Below are positions 10,739 through 23,949 of a stretch of DNA of 64,000 nt, in pieces. Location of the stretch: assembly GCA_023333565.1 (NCBI GenBank), contig JAJKFH010001531.1, positions 183,295 through 247,294 of the forward strand. Direction: 5' to 3'. The notes under the pieces are model-generated. The model was not told where the DNA came from, made no database searches, and worked only from the letters and a program-made list of their open reading frames with translations. This stretch comes from Puffinus mauretanicus (lineage: Eukaryota; Chordata; Aves; Procellariiformes; Procellariidae). The position numbers were made by a program, and so were the translations under genes. The stretch's first letter is position 1, and each line of letters starts with the position of its first letter.

Positions 10739-11441
10739 GTCTATGAGCTTTCCTCCTTTCTTTCTGTTTCTGATTGTCTGTATTTACTGTGACCTGTTAC
10801 CTTTTGACTCCTGCTTGTATTCAGCTGTCAGTTTTATCTCTGTGCTTCCACCCAGCATGACTCTCAGTAATTTGTAGTGCATCCAACAGGTAACAACACG
10901 ATAGAGAAAGAGCCTATGTCCTCTACAGCTCCGTTGTCATCTGATAATGAACAAGAAAGGAAAAAAAAATTACAAAAAAAACCCCAGACCCCAAGCCTAA
11001 AACATCAGTTGTGCAGTCAATAATACTTGACCTCTCTAACTTGACAAAATGTCCCCTCTCTGATTTTACATGCATGTTACATCCAAAACTTAAAATTGCT
11101 TGGTGGTGGTTAACATGTATGTGAACAACCGAAAAGAAATTGCTGTATTTAGGTTGTTAGATGTTCTGCAACATTTATTTAATGAAGATAATAGAAGGCT
11201 TTCTTAGTAGTCATTTCTGTTACGTAGTGTTCTGATCAGTGAAGAGAAGTTTCATTCATTTCAGGTTGTTTTTTTTTCCTCCTTTGTTGGTGTACTACTG
11301 AAGTGCATTAGTTGTGCAGTTTGTGCCATACCCTGGTGCAGTGTTTTGAGGGACTGTTGATATGGGGAGTTTTTTGAGCTTGAAATATGTTAGATGAAGA
11401 GTTTGTATCTATATTAAAACAATATTCCAACTTGTTTCTAG
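10739..11441 (+). other. EHBP1: intron, 703 bp
   Basis: Donor gtctat, acceptor gtttctag (11434-11441). Short intron between two phase-1 symmetric exons. It contains a purine-rich A-rich stretch (10948-10987) and a small open segment after a cag at 10887-10889, discussed separately. No repeat recognised. Confidence 0.9.
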
Positions 11442-11564
11442 AGCTTATAAATAAGCTTAATTTTCTGGACGAAGAGGAGCAAGACCTGGCCAACTCTAGT
11501 ACGAACCCTTTTGGTGATCCTGACACAGCAGAATTAAATCCATTTGGAGACCCTGATGTAGAAG
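11442..11564 (+). CDS. EHBP1: EHBP1 exon: first two NPF motifs
   Basis: 123 nt, phase 1 at both ends. It encodes ELINKLNFLDEEEQDLANSS, then TNPFGDPDTAELNPFGDPDVE. The two NPF tripeptides are at 11504-11512 and 11537-11545, each followed by GDPD. NPF followed by acidic residues is the ligand of EH domains in EHD1/EHD2, which are the partners of this protein. Acceptor gtttctag, donor gaag|gtaata at 11565. Like the preceding exon it could be skipped in frame, which would remove two of the five NPF sites. In this species the first motif reads NPFGDPD, so the pair is nearly identical; from memory the human first motif is NPFDDPD. Confidence 0.96.
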
Positions 11565-14500
11565 GTAATAGATTTGTATTACATAATTCATTGTTAACTG
11601 CAAATGCTTAATGAAACATGATTTTTTTTTTGTAGGGCTACAAATAAAAAATGTTATTGTGATTAAATACAATTATTGCATGCATTACTGGGGTAGCAAT
11701 AGCAGTGATCCAATTGCCACTGGAAAATGGATTTATCCTTTGAGTCACACCCTTACGTGTATTTGCCACTGGGGCTACCAGCTAAGAGTTGAACCAGAGA
11801 CTTTTAGACCTACCAGGTGTGTTACTAGTACTCACCTCATGTGGTATAAATGAGCAACACATACTGTCAAACGCCTCTGTTCCACGTGAATGCTGGTTTA
11901 TATCAGAACTTCCTTCACTGCAATCTTCACTGCATCACAGCTATTCTTGGTTAGCACTAATCTTCATTATTATAATTTAACTGTATCTCTTTCATTCTTC
12001 TTTTTTTGCTTTTATGGCTTCCTCAGTTAAGCCTTCTGGCATCGCGCCTTGCACCATGTGGTAGGTGTTAATCCCCTTTCCAGACCGACATGCCCATTCT
12101 TGTTCAGTTTGAGTGAGAAATACAACGCCTGTAAGTTTTTAATCTGATAAGACTTTGGCCATAAGGCCAGAAAGGAGCACCAAGACAGCAGGCATCTCTG
12201 CTGTCCTCAACTCCATGTTCAGATACGCAGGCTTCCATCTGCTGCCATCAAAAAAAAAAAGGGTGTATGACTTTCTTAGTTTGCAGCTGCTCGAAATGCC
12301 AATCCATAGTTAATTCCCAAGTTTGAAGCTGTACTCAACCTTTCCTGTTCAAAGTTCCAAGACTTTTCTTCCCACAGAAAATACCAAGGAGCATTTGCCA
12401 CCTTTGACCAAACCCAGGAGCCACTCTGTAATGGCGATGGAAAAGAAACACACTGAGCAGGGGCAGCCCAGGGTACAGCCATGGGATTTCTAATGCCAGG
12501 TCTAATGAGGATGCATTTCTGAGCTGCAGTTTCCACCTGTGGTTACTCTCTTTCTCTGGACAAACTGAATGTTTACTCACAATGTGGCTTTTCTGCCTTC
12601 TGAGTCCACAGAGGCCAATGTGGGTGGTGACCTAAGTCCTGTCATGCTTTGGCTGTGATGTAGTCCCACAGCTTGTATTTCTCAAACAGGGACATGGCAC
12701 TATCTTCTATCTTCGGCCATTGAAGCCATAAAGCCACTATCCTGGGCCCCTTCTCCCTCCTGTGAAGTTGTCAGGTGTTTCTAGAGCTGCAAAAGTGAGT
12801 TGTTTCAGCTTTGTAGATAACGATATATATGGATTAGATTCTGGTCTCTGGATTTTTGGCTTCGTTTCCTGTTTGTTCCTCAGCTGTGGATTCCCTTAGG
12901 ATCATGGAAGGGGGCAGAATAACCAGGGATAGAAAACACCTATTCTCATCCATCTAGTTGTCCACATGCAAGTTGCTCTAAGAGACTCAGCCTATATTCC
13001 TTTCTTCCTTCTCTGGTCTAGAAAGAAGAGCTCCCATCTCCCTGGAGAGAGCTGTACAAGTCCCATCCTATGTAAACTGCTGTTTTCCAAACCCAGCTTT
13101 TCTTTCCTTTCCAGAGAGAACCTGCAGTGGCAGAAAGCAGCAGGTCTTCTGACCACAAAATATAGGGACTAAGAATCAGTTCCTTCTCATCTCAGGCACA
13201 GGGAGTTATAAACTGGTGGTGTTTCTTAGTGCCACAGTAGCTTGACACCTCATTTCAAGTTCCCTATGAGCAGCCTGCATCCAAGGCTCCAGCCTGCTTA
13301 TGTTCCCAAAAGACTCCCAAAATATGTGGGACACATTTTTTCAGTTGATTGTGGTCCCTTTGGTGGCATCTAGCCTTTACTGCCATCTTCAGTCACAGTC
13401 ATGGACACTTCTCTGTTCCTCTGGGTCTGCTGTGTGTACTTGGACAGTCTCAGGGCTCAGACTATTGGGTCGCCAAAGAAGTCCCATCTGTACAACTGTG
13501 GGCAGCAATGCTGAGTTGTTGGGTGTGTATGTACCAAATATTCCTCCCACACATTGTCGCCATCATCCAGCAGTCAATGTACAACAACATGACAGTGATT
13601 TTGATAAACAGGGTGTCACTAGATTCTTCCTACTGTGTCATAAGGTGTTTTTTATTTGGGAGGGATGGAGCTTCTGTCAGGTTCACGTGACAGGAGAATG
13701 TCTTCCTGGAGCACTGAACCAAGTGGAAGATCTGAGGTGTTTCAGGCTGTCAGACAATGAGTGGGACATCTGACGTGGCATTTTTAAAGCTTTTACTTTA
13801 TGTTTAGTGGCTCCCCAGAAATTCTTCTAGTCACCTCAGACACCTCTGAGAAGTGCTGGCTCTTCCAGGCTAGGGGTGTCTTCTCCCTATAATGGGCACT
13901 GGTTGTGTTCATCTTCTCTTGCTTGGTCTTCTTGACCTGTGTCTTTCCTCCAGTCCTCTTCCTTCACAGAAAGTTGAGGAGGAAAAAAAGGTGCTGAGAC
14001 AAATTAGTTAAGACAGTTCTGGTCTTCAGCAACAGCAGGAATCTGCTATGTATGTCTAATTGGATCAGTATCTGTACATGGGATGCACCTAGACCTTACC
14101 ATTTTTGGGAGATGTCCCTTTCTGTTGGACTACACTTTGAAGCTACACAATATTGAGGCTGTTCTTACCCTGTCATTCTACTACAGAAGGCTGTCCTGTT
14201 CATTTCCCATTTGGCCGCAGATATATTCCCTCATGGTTTAGGACATTTCTTCTACTCTGAGACCTCACTGGAACTTTCATTGCTGTCATCTGTTTTTAGG
14301 AAGCTCTTTGAGACTATGCCCGCTTGTTTGCTTTTGCATCCTTAAGTGAATGTGACCTTTTTGGTGGCCACCACAGGAGCTTGGGAGCATGACAAAGGTT
14401 CAGGAGTTTAAGGCAGACTCTCTCCTACAGGCTTAAAGAGTCACATTACCTGTTTCACTTGTCTTGTGATCTGCTTAAATCAAGAGATTAACCTTTTATG

Positions 14501-17500
14501 CGTGCAGGGATGAAGTATTTTTCTATTCACTCCATGTTAGTCTGCTTTATCTTTTTATCTGGACAAGGCAAAATCTTCAATTTAGACTTTATGAAAGTTC
14601 AGAGTCTTTCTGTAGGATTTGTTACTTAATTTCCCTAAGATAATGCAGAACAGCCATCTGGAGCCCCCATTCCTGAGTACTTTGCTATCAGATGCTAGGA
14701 GGCACGATGGGGCATTTGGCAGAGATATTCCAGGGATATTCCTATCAAGCCTGTAACCTGTGTGCTTAGTGAGAGAGTGCTTAGAGCCAGCCAGGGTATG
14801 AATATGTATGTCATATGAACAGATACTCAAAGAGAAAGGAGGGTTACTTGCCAGTATATACTTGTTTCCTAGACAGATACTTCTTGTGTCTGTTCACAAA
14901 CCAGTTACTTTCCCTCTATCTTCCTAATCCCATAATCACCTAACCCTGGGAATGCGGGGTGGAGAGAAACTAAAGGCGTGAGTGCTCCCAGCATCCATGT
15001 GCACGCTGTGGGTGTGGTGCATGGCAGAGGGTCATCAGCAAGCTGTCTCTGGATGCTGCTGTGGTTTAAAAAGTCCTTAGCGTAAATGATCTTATACGCA
15101 CAGTGGAGTGAATGTGCATGTGAACAACTCGCCTCAAAAAAAATCTTCAGCTGTGTTTCTTGGTTGACATGTCAAATTGAGGCTTATTCCCTCTGTATCT
15201 AGTAGGTCAGCTAGACATTAGAAATCTGGAAAATCAAAAATAATCTCTTTGAACAGTGTATCTCTACAGCTTTTTGCTAGACAGTATGTAGATGATCATA
15301 TGAGGACTGCCTTTTGGATTGTCTTTTAGTCACGTTACACCAGAACTCTAAAATCAGTTAATTTTTGTGCAAAATAGTTTACTTGGAGAAGTCAACATAT
15401 ACAACAAATGCAAATAGAAAACAACAACACACTTTCAGCGCTCCAGATATATTTTTAATTAGGTGGGGAATGCAAATTTTGGAGTTGCATACGACCAATA
15501 CAAATTTCCTGCACACACGTGAGACATGAGGGTAACTATTTGCTGGCACTGCCTCCCCCTTTCATTTAAAACAGCATTTACTTTACCAATGTGTTTCTTT
15601 ACCTTATGTATAGTCTTCTGAGCTCCCTACAGTATGTGTTACACTGCAAATGAAAACAGTGCTACAATGCAGCACCGCAGAATCCTCCTAGGATAGTCCT
15701 AGGGAGAGCAGTACAAGAACCAACATAGAGGAAAACGATTACTGTGTCCCTTCTCCTTATATTTCTTAATGAAATCTAATGTGTTGCTGGTGTGAGTATT
15801 AATAAAAGTAATAGAAAATCACCAGTGGTTTATAGGGATGCCAGTCATATGCTTTCTAGAAGTACTGGGAAGTTACATTTTTATTCTCTGCTGTTTGTTA
15901 CGCTGCTCGCATCACCATCGTGACTGTGTCTGCCAGTAGTGCAGTAAACGGCATAACTAAATATCTTTCACATGTGGCTTCTTCTTTCATCCCCTGCCAA
16001 GGGGAAAGTGGTATGTGTAATGTTTTGGTGGGGGTTTTGTTTGGTTTTAAGGGATGTGTCACAATATGTTTGTGTTACAAAAGGCAAGTGGGTTGAAGGG
16101 CAGGGTGATTTTTGGAGATCCTCTGGGAACTAGAAGGCTGATTGTGCAGATAGGTAGTGCCAGAGTGATTGCTGTCATGAGCAGTCTTTCTCAGTGAAGT
16201 TAGGGCAAGTAATGTTTCCAGAATCTGGCACAAGAGCAGCTGGTGCTTCTGCTGTAGTAATACTTCTACCTCTCCTCTTGTCACTCCTACCCCTGTGGCT
16301 TTATTACTTAACCATGCAAAATTATTGTGTCTTTGACCCTTGGAGTGCCAAACTGCAAGCATCTTTTTCTTTTTTCCTTTTTTTTTTTTTCTTTTTGTTT
16401 AATATCAGTGTAGAGTACTGCAATTGAAAAAATTAGTTCCAGTAAAGATGAGTCCTGTGTTTTCAGCTGTGATTAATGATTAGGGGGAAGCAGGGGAATC
16501 TGTGTTGACTCCTTAGTGTAAAATCAGCTTGAAGAGGGAAATAAGCCCCTTTTAAGCTGTTGTATGTTCAGCCCCCCAAAATGCACTTCCCAACACCATT
16601 AGAAAATATGAGTGTCTTTGTTACAGAAAAATAACAGTGGCTGCAGCTTTAAGGGCAGTGTTGTTGAGTCACTGTCCCAGCAATTTAATTTGTAATAGAG
16701 AGGCTTATGAAGTGATGACCAACACTTGACATAAAAGCTAGTTCTAAAGGGTTTCAGAGACCCCGTGGGAGATAGCCTGGTTGGGTTCAGGTGGGGACCC
16801 TCCCTCCTGTGTGGACGCTGAAGGAAGTAGAGGGGAAAAAAAAATAGTATCCTGGATGACAGGAGGAAAGAGAATGAGCAGCCAAGTTAAGTGGGTTCTA
16901 TTTGAGCCCCTACAAAATTCTGCCTATAAAGGTTTCTTGAAAATGATGCTTTTAGAAGCTGTTTTAATTTAGCCTGTGTGTAGGATTTTGTGAAATCTTT
17001 TAATTAATAATGAGCCAGAGGTCTCTGAGCGCTGATCTGCAATGCTCTGTGTCTAAGGCTAAACCTGTAGTTACTGTTGAGCCAATGAACAAGAGAAAGA
17101 ATTTTGTCCTAGTTAGGGTTACAGCACTTGATCCATAGTGTTGAAATAGAAAGAATTGCAAAAACCATTTGCATTGCCCCTTAAAATTTATCAGATTTAA
17201 ACAAGCATTTAACTCGTCGTTTCCAGGAGACACTTAAAAGCAAATTAAAAATAAAAGCTTATAGTATAGTTTTAAGAGATTGTTTCCCTGAATATTTTTG
17301 ACTTCAGGAAATATTACTGACATTCCTTCTAGTAATATTTGTTAGAATACTGCTTGTGAGTTATCAGCAAGTTTTGCTCAGATATGATGAAGCGTATTTA
17401 TCAACAGATTCATGTGCAGGTGCAATGATCCATCATATGAAGTTGCAGAAGCAGGTATTCGTAGTTGTGCACTCTCTTGATAAAATATTTTAAGATTTGA

Positions 17501-20500
17501 GCAGAGTTTAAGGTAGCAAGAATTTTGGTTAAAACATCGTCAATAAGTTGCACAATTTGAACAAGACGTACATCAGTCGTTCTTCTGCATTTCATTAGGT
17601 TACTTCTGCATTTTATATGAAACTATCTTTTGAGAGCAGATCTCAAAAGCATTTCTGCTTGGCCTAGTTCATCAAATAGCTAAATGCGTGGATAACATCT
17701 GAGTAGTATTCTGACTACCATGAGCTTCAAGTCACGCATATCTATGCAGTAAGGGTGGGATTTGGCTCACCTGATTTTAGACATTAACGGTTTGAACATA
17801 CACCTGTAAGCTTTGACTGTCAAGGGGTCTGGCTCAGCTGCAGATACCCACACTGAGGACATCTCAGGGCAAGCAGGGTGAAACTTTTGCTTGCCATGAC
17901 CACCTGCCTGCCCGGGACACTAGAGTGATGTAGGTAAGCCAGTGTAGAGCCTCTTTTCCAGTTTTAGCTTTAAATGTATCTTTTCATTTATTTTAAATGT
18001 TGGGCTCTGCTCTGATGTATTTAATCTATAATACTGTCAAAGGATTCTTGCTTGATTTGATCTTATTTGTGTTTTTAAGAATTTCGGCCTTGAATGATTT
18101 CTTTTTCCTTGTCAGTTAAACTGTAGACCTTCAATATTAATTTATTGTGGCTTTCTCTGAAACATCTTTCTTATAAGGATGCGGGCTTATAAACAAATCA
18201 TCACACATAAACTAGGATGAGAGCTTAATACGCATCACCTACTGTGCAGTAACTACCCTTTCTCCCAGGATAAGTGCCCGGTAGTTTATTCCCTTTTATT
18301 AAAAAATAAACATGTTGTATTTACTCTGAGGTAGGAGCGAACACGTACACTACAGCTGACATACTGCAAATGCACACCCTGATTTATCCAGCAGTGGTTG
18401 GTCTATAAGTCCATCTCGTAAGACACAGCTGAAATGTTGCTTTGACATTCAGGTGAGGCTTAACCAGTTTAAACAGCAACAGAACCTCTTTTTTAGGTTT
18501 AGCTAAGACTATTATTGCAACAGTGATTATTTCTTTTTTTTGCTGTTAGTCACAAGGATTTTGATTAATTAGTTCTTTTTAGAACACATCTTGATAGTGG
18601 TAAAGACTGATCATTAAGCATAATAATAACTTCTTGTGATCTCACTTTACCTTTGTCTCATCCCGTTTCAGTGCAGCGTCTGGTTTACACTTCTCAGTCT
18701 CCTTTTTTACTCCAGATTTTGACTTGAAACAGTTGTTAGCTGCATTCTGAAATTGAAATTAAATGCAAGAACTTATGAGATACGTGAGATAGACGTCTAT
18801 TGTATATGTTGCTTCTTTAATGCTAAGTTGGACCAGGTTGCTGAGGGAATAAGAAACTGCAAATCTCACCTGGAATGAAAGGAATTTTTAAAAATAATTT
18901 TCTGAATAATCACTATAGGGAAATCCCACAGGCACACGCACTGTGTGTAGTTGTAAGTGTGTTTACCAGTTAAAACCTGCAGTATTGTCTGGCAAAGTAC
19001 AATTTTATTTCATTTCACCCAGCTGAACTCACCGTCAATCTCAGATGAGTGATTTATCTCCTGAGGATCCACACTGGGCTTAAGTAAGATTTTGATTAAT
19101 TTATTCTGTTATTCTAGCCAAACCCATTTGATTTCTACTTTCTGACCATAGAGAAATGATCCATCACTGTAGAAACAGACCCTTAGAAATAGTGTAGAAG
19201 ACAATATGTTAACATAGTCTTTGAGGTTCAAATGTGAAGAACCAAGAAGAAGAGGAGGAGCACTGGAAATGTGAGGTTCTTCCTAAAACGAAATCTTTCC
19301 AGTCCCTGGTAGGTTTCAGTTGTTCTGAAAAGGACTAAAGCCTTTCCTGCTCCAAGCCTTTGCCCTGGTGACTACTTCAATACATAGGTAGGTGAAACTG
19401 CCACCTGTATCTGGGGACCATATTCCTGTCCAACTAGGAGTGGCTCTTGTTCAAACTATAGATTATAGTCAGTCACACTACGTGGGGTAGTGCTTTCTAT
19501 GACCTTGGGCTGTGCTAATGGCTGGAGACAGGGTGAACTGGAAGTTTACTGGCAGAGTAGAGAACACTTACATTTTCTAGCAATTCACCAGGATTAGCAA
19601 CTTCAGTACATCATCCATCCAAAACCAAGTAACGACCGTGCTGTTTCTTTTGCTGCCCCTTCCCTTTGTTAGTTGTGTGACTAGTGATTTTGTCTTCCTG
19701 AATATTTGTTTAGTGACAAACACACTTGGAACTCCATCTTTTTATTTTTTAATGCCTTGCTACAAATGACTTTTAGAGTTTTTCTTTTAAAGCTAAAAGG
19801 TATGCTATGTTCAATTTAGTAACCATACATCTGAAAAAGAAACTTTTCTTTAAGAATAATGTGGGAATGGTTATTGAAAATTAGGTTTTAATAACACTAC
19901 ATTGAAGTTCCTATTTGCATAGATTTTGAAAGTACATCAAATCTAATATTGAACTGAGTTTCGGATCATTTGATGCTGCAGGAAGAGTAAGATTAACATT
20001 ACTAAGTGTCTTTGTAAGAAATGTTGTATTACTGTATGGGGATTTGTATTATTCAATATCCAGCAGCCATTCACTTTTGTGTAATGTTCTTTCTGTAGTG
20101 TCTGTTACTCTAAAGAACTGTATGCAGCTCCAGGTTGCTAATAACTTTTTGTTGTACAACCCAAATAATAGATGAGTAATGTGATTATCTGTCTCTTTAG
20201 GGTTAATTTAAATTCATTTTTACTGTGATACTATGTATTATTACCAGGAGCAGTTAGCAGTGGAAAATATGTATGTTTTGAAATGTAATTACTGGTCATA
20301 CCTAATAACTGATTTTTAGTTCAGTCATTTTAAGAAGTGAAAAGACCACCTACTTACTATCACCATTTTTAATATCCAGTAAAAGTCATTTTATTATGAA
20401 ATACAGGACATCTTTTTTCTTTATTAAAAGCTCAAATAAATAATTAAGAACATTTTGTTAGGATACAAATTGGCTAATAGCTTGGGAAAATGTTTTAAAA

Positions 20501-20812
20501 TCTGTTGCAATACCATTTATATGACAATAAGAAAACTAATAACTAATTAGGTTGAAAGAACTTTAGTAAGTGAGAAAATGAAACCTATTCAATATACTCT
20601 AGATGAAACGACCTTTTGAAAGACCTATTTTTGAATAAACAAGGTTACACTGTAAATAAATAAAGTGTGAAAATTCATCTAAGGCTAGGACTATGTATTG
20701 AGAGTTAAGAAGCAGACCTTTTCATAAGCCTTCAAAATATAAAGATCTGATAAAATGGTTTCAAATTTTTTCTATATTAAATCTATTTAATGATTTTTTT
20801 GTTATTTGGTAG
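11565..20812 (+). other. EHBP1: intron, 9.25 kb
   Basis: Donor gtaata, acceptor tatttggtag ending 20812. The part 12290-14980 differs from the rest: it is pyrimidine-rich, higher in GC and looks like a decayed retroelement on the minus strand (separate entry). From 15000 to 20800 I recognise no repeat or gene; there is a T-rich run at 16368-16400. The last 2 kb before the exon is very AT-rich. Confidence 0.88.
12290..14980 (-). mobile_element. possible ancient retroelement relic (DIRS/LTR type), class uncertain
   Basis: This 2.7-kb block has a composition unlike its surroundings. Read on the minus strand, the part near 14865-14835 (ggcaagtaaccctcc, then tttctctttgag) resembles the end signature of a widespread sauropsid retroelement as I remember it. 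A minus-strand stretch near 13170-13100 can be aligned by eye to the start of a DIRS-type reverse transcriptase (SxYFVV) only with frameshifts. All frames are broken, and no terminal repeats or catalytic YxDD in the right place were found. It could instead be an unrelated old repeat or a unique pyrimidine-rich region. Confidence 0.3.
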
Positions 20813-21065
20813 AACCGGACACTGAAATAGCTTCATCTTCAAAGCCAGAAGAAAGTTTCTATGCTGACAATTACAATCCCTTCAAGGATGAAGATGCCCC
20901 AGAGTACTTGAACCCATTTGATGAGCCAGATCCTGAGCCTGAAACATTTGTAACTGTAAGAGATTCTCCTCCACAACCTGCAAAAAGGAAAAACGTCAGA
21001 CCAGTGGATATGAGCAAATACCTCTATGCAGATACCTCTAAAGCTGAAGAGGAAGAGCTAGATGA
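20813..21065 (+). CDS. EHBP1: EHBP1 exon: third and fourth NPF motifs
   Basis: 253 nt, entered with aa completing Glu, left after two bases (ga) of the next Glu. It encodes EPDTEIASSSKPEESFY, then YNPFKDEDAPEYLNPFDEPD, a run ending TFVTVRDSPPQPAKRKN, RPVDMSKYLYADTSK and AEEEELDE. NPF motifs are at 20875-20883 and 20911-20919, both followed by acidic residues. A short DPEPE extension follows the fourth NPF and appears longer than in the human protein as I remember it. The KRKN-RPVDMSKYLYAD block is strongly conserved in EHBP1. Acceptor gttatttggtag, donor ga|gtaagt at 21066, a consensus site. The region should be disordered and act as a multivalent EHD ligand. Confidence 0.96.
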
Positions 21066-23349
21066 GTAAGTATGATTCTTCATCTTTCAGCAGCTTTGGA
21101 AGCATTAGTGGGATCCCTGGCTTAATCTTGAGGTGTATTGGGTTCAACCATGGTGATCCTTAATCACCTCCTTAGGACAGACTGATCCTTAGGCAGCTCA
21201 GCAGCAGGAAATTCCATACCCCCAAGTCATGCTATTCAGCTGAACATGATCAGTTAGGAAGCTTTTCTTTGCCTCATTGATAGCAAGTTACTCGATAGGG
21301 AAACAAGTCTGTGTACCTTTTTGGCACTTCATGCCCTGACAATTGCAAATGAGCCAAAAATTAAGGAGCAGCAGAGCTTGGTCCTTCCTGTCCTTTTTGC
21401 CATTATTTTTACTACATAAAATAATAATTTTTGTTAATGATAATGGAGAGTTAGTTTTACGTTGGTGCAGTATGTAAAAAGGAAGAGCATTTTGCAGTCT
21501 GCATAGCACATTTTTGGGAGTCTCATAAAACTGAATCTCTATATGGGAAAGATAACACCATATGCACTTCCTTAGGTTGTTTCTTTTATCATAACTACAC
21601 ATAAAACTTTCATAAACTGACTGCCTTGGATCATAGTGTAGAAACCTAACAAGGAGTGAGAGCTTTTTGCAATAGCTGTGCAGCTTTGAAGGTATATACT
21701 TACTCCTTGTTTGTGGTCATTAGTCACCAACCACACCACTCATGAGACAGTTTATGGTGATTACATGCAAGCAATTTTACAGACAACAACTGTAATTACC
21801 ATTTAGTTTTACATTATTTAATGAGATTTATCATGGCTTGACATTTGCATTGCTTTCATATTTAATATTAATACAGTGTCAGATCATCATCTTTATGTTT
21901 CTCTGTTTATAGCTGTGTTCTAGGAAATTGAAGGATTCCCATGCTCTCCAATAGAAATGTATAAAGGACCCTGCAGGGTTTTTTCTTTTTAAAGCTCTGT
22001 GGCGATGGATTTGTTGTTGTTGTTTGTTCTGTGAAAAAAAAAATGGGCATTGGGGAATGATGTCTCTGCCAGCTCCATTCATCAGGGCACTGCCTGAACA
22101 AACAGCACTGGCTGCTGTGTCTTCAGAGCACAGTGTGATCACACTGTTGACGGTCACATCAGGCATCCCCGATCATTCACTGATCACCAGAATCCGCAGG
22201 GGGAAAAAATACATATACTTTACACCTGTAAAGATATGGGTATAGAGGACAGCAAAGACTGAGGAGAAGAGCAGAAAGAACAAAAGCTACATGGATGGGC
22301 AAGCAAAGAATTTTCTCTGTTTTATATTTAAACTCACATTTCCACCCTGAGCAAATCTGTGCCAAATGGGCTTGCAGCAATGTGGTAACAGGCAGCCTTG
22401 TTTTTTCTGTGTATGGGACTGTAGATTTCTCTAGCCCTTTGTTTACAACAGCCACCTCCTTATTTTAATGACCCCGTTTGCTTTATCCCTTTTTTTTCCC
22501 CCAAGGATAGAAATAAGTTCCCCATAGGTGGATTCTACCTGAAGATAAATCTGATCTGTTGTCATTATAAAAGCAATGTCCCATGGAAAGATGGAAGGAT
22601 AAGGAGTCAAAAAGCACTGTAAAATAGTTTTTTGCATCTTTCACATAAGTTTTTTTTTATGTCCTGACCCCCAAAGTAGCTTCCTCTCCACATTTTCCTC
22701 TCAAGTTACAGGAGTGCCGTGTCATTGAAAAAGACATGGAGACCATTTGTTAAATGTATTGGGTAGAAGTATGGCAAGGAGAACTTTTGAATCTTTATAC
22801 TGAAACGCTCTGGAGGAATAAGTGTAATGATAAAACTCCAGTGTAGAAACACAGGACTTGTGATACTAACTCACACCTACAAGCACTATTATGCCTTACC
22901 TCATATAATTAATTTTCAAATTTTTCACTAGAAAGTTTCTGCTAAGGTATGGTACAGTGAGCACCGAAGGAAATATTTTCATAGGCAGTGCCAGTTTGTA
23001 GTTTTTGTGTGCCCTAAATCATGAGGGTTTATGTCCAGATGTCTATTGTTTCTTATCTGATTTGAATATTGATGCTTTTATTATCTACGTAAGTGGCTAA
23101 TCTTCTTCCAAATCCTATTAAAGTCTAGGCTTCAGTGTCAATTTGTGGCAGAGCTCTCCACAAAAAACGAAGATCTTATATGAAATGTGTTTCTTTTTAT
23201 TGATTGTAAATAAGTTACCTTTCCAATCCCATACACTAGCTCTTCTGCTGGCTTATCAAAACAACAATTAGTAGGATTGGATTTATCTGCCGTAAACTGT
23301 TGCTGTGTTGTGTATCGCTAGCATGTTCACCATTTCTTGTCACTGGTCT

Positions 23350-23600
23350 GAGTTAAATGGTGCTAACTTTTTCAATCTCTCTTCATACAGAAGTCTCTTC
23401 ATCTCTCTAATCATTTTCACCGCACGTCTCTGGACCCTGTTATTTCTTCTGCTATGTATCTATTTTAAGATGTGTTGACTTGGCCTGAGCAGTGTATTCA
23501 AGACAAGGCTGAACAACTGAGTCATATCATGGCATTAGAAAACTTTGCATATTATTTTCAAACTCTCTCCTAACATCTTGTCTTTTGATTTTTTTGTTTT
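23350..23600 (-). mobile_element. ancient CR1/L3-like LINE fragment
   Basis: On + the segments 'tttttcaatctctcttcata' (23369-23388), 'ctaatcattttcaccgcacg' (23407-23426), 'tctctggaccctgtt' (23427-23441) and 'gcctgagcagtgtattcaag' (23483-23502) occur in the order seen in reverse-complemented CR1/L3 elements near the ORF2 end. Strongly diverged and without an open frame. The right boundary is uncertain. Confidence 0.6.
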
Positions 23601-23949
23601 GTTTTCTTTTGGGTAGTTTTTAATCATGTTTGATTACTGCTGGTCTAGTGCTTTCCCCAGGAGTGGTTTTGAACCTGATAGATGGAAGGCATGAGAAATA
23701 GAAGGCTCCTGAAAGACATTTACTGTCACTCAGGAAATACAATGTATTTTTATCCCTGCATCTTAAATGTTTCATTGGAGTTCACTTAATGCACCACTTG
23801 GCATTTTCCTCTTGTATTTTGTGTGAAATGCAATGATGTGTCGTGGGAACACGGACACATCAGTTAGCATCAGAACCCTTGTCCCACTCTACTCTGTGTA
23901 AGCTCTGAGTCCAGGATCAGAACTAGGGATCTGCCAAAGTGCCCCAAGA

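Noticed and set aside
13300..13773. 157-codon open frame on + in the intron
   Set aside because: No recognisable domain, odd composition, and it lies in the distinct pyrimidine-rich block read more plausibly on the other strand. A nearby minus-strand YIDCWMMA (about 13597-13574) recalls an RT YxDD box but is on the wrong side of the segment that resembles the RT start.
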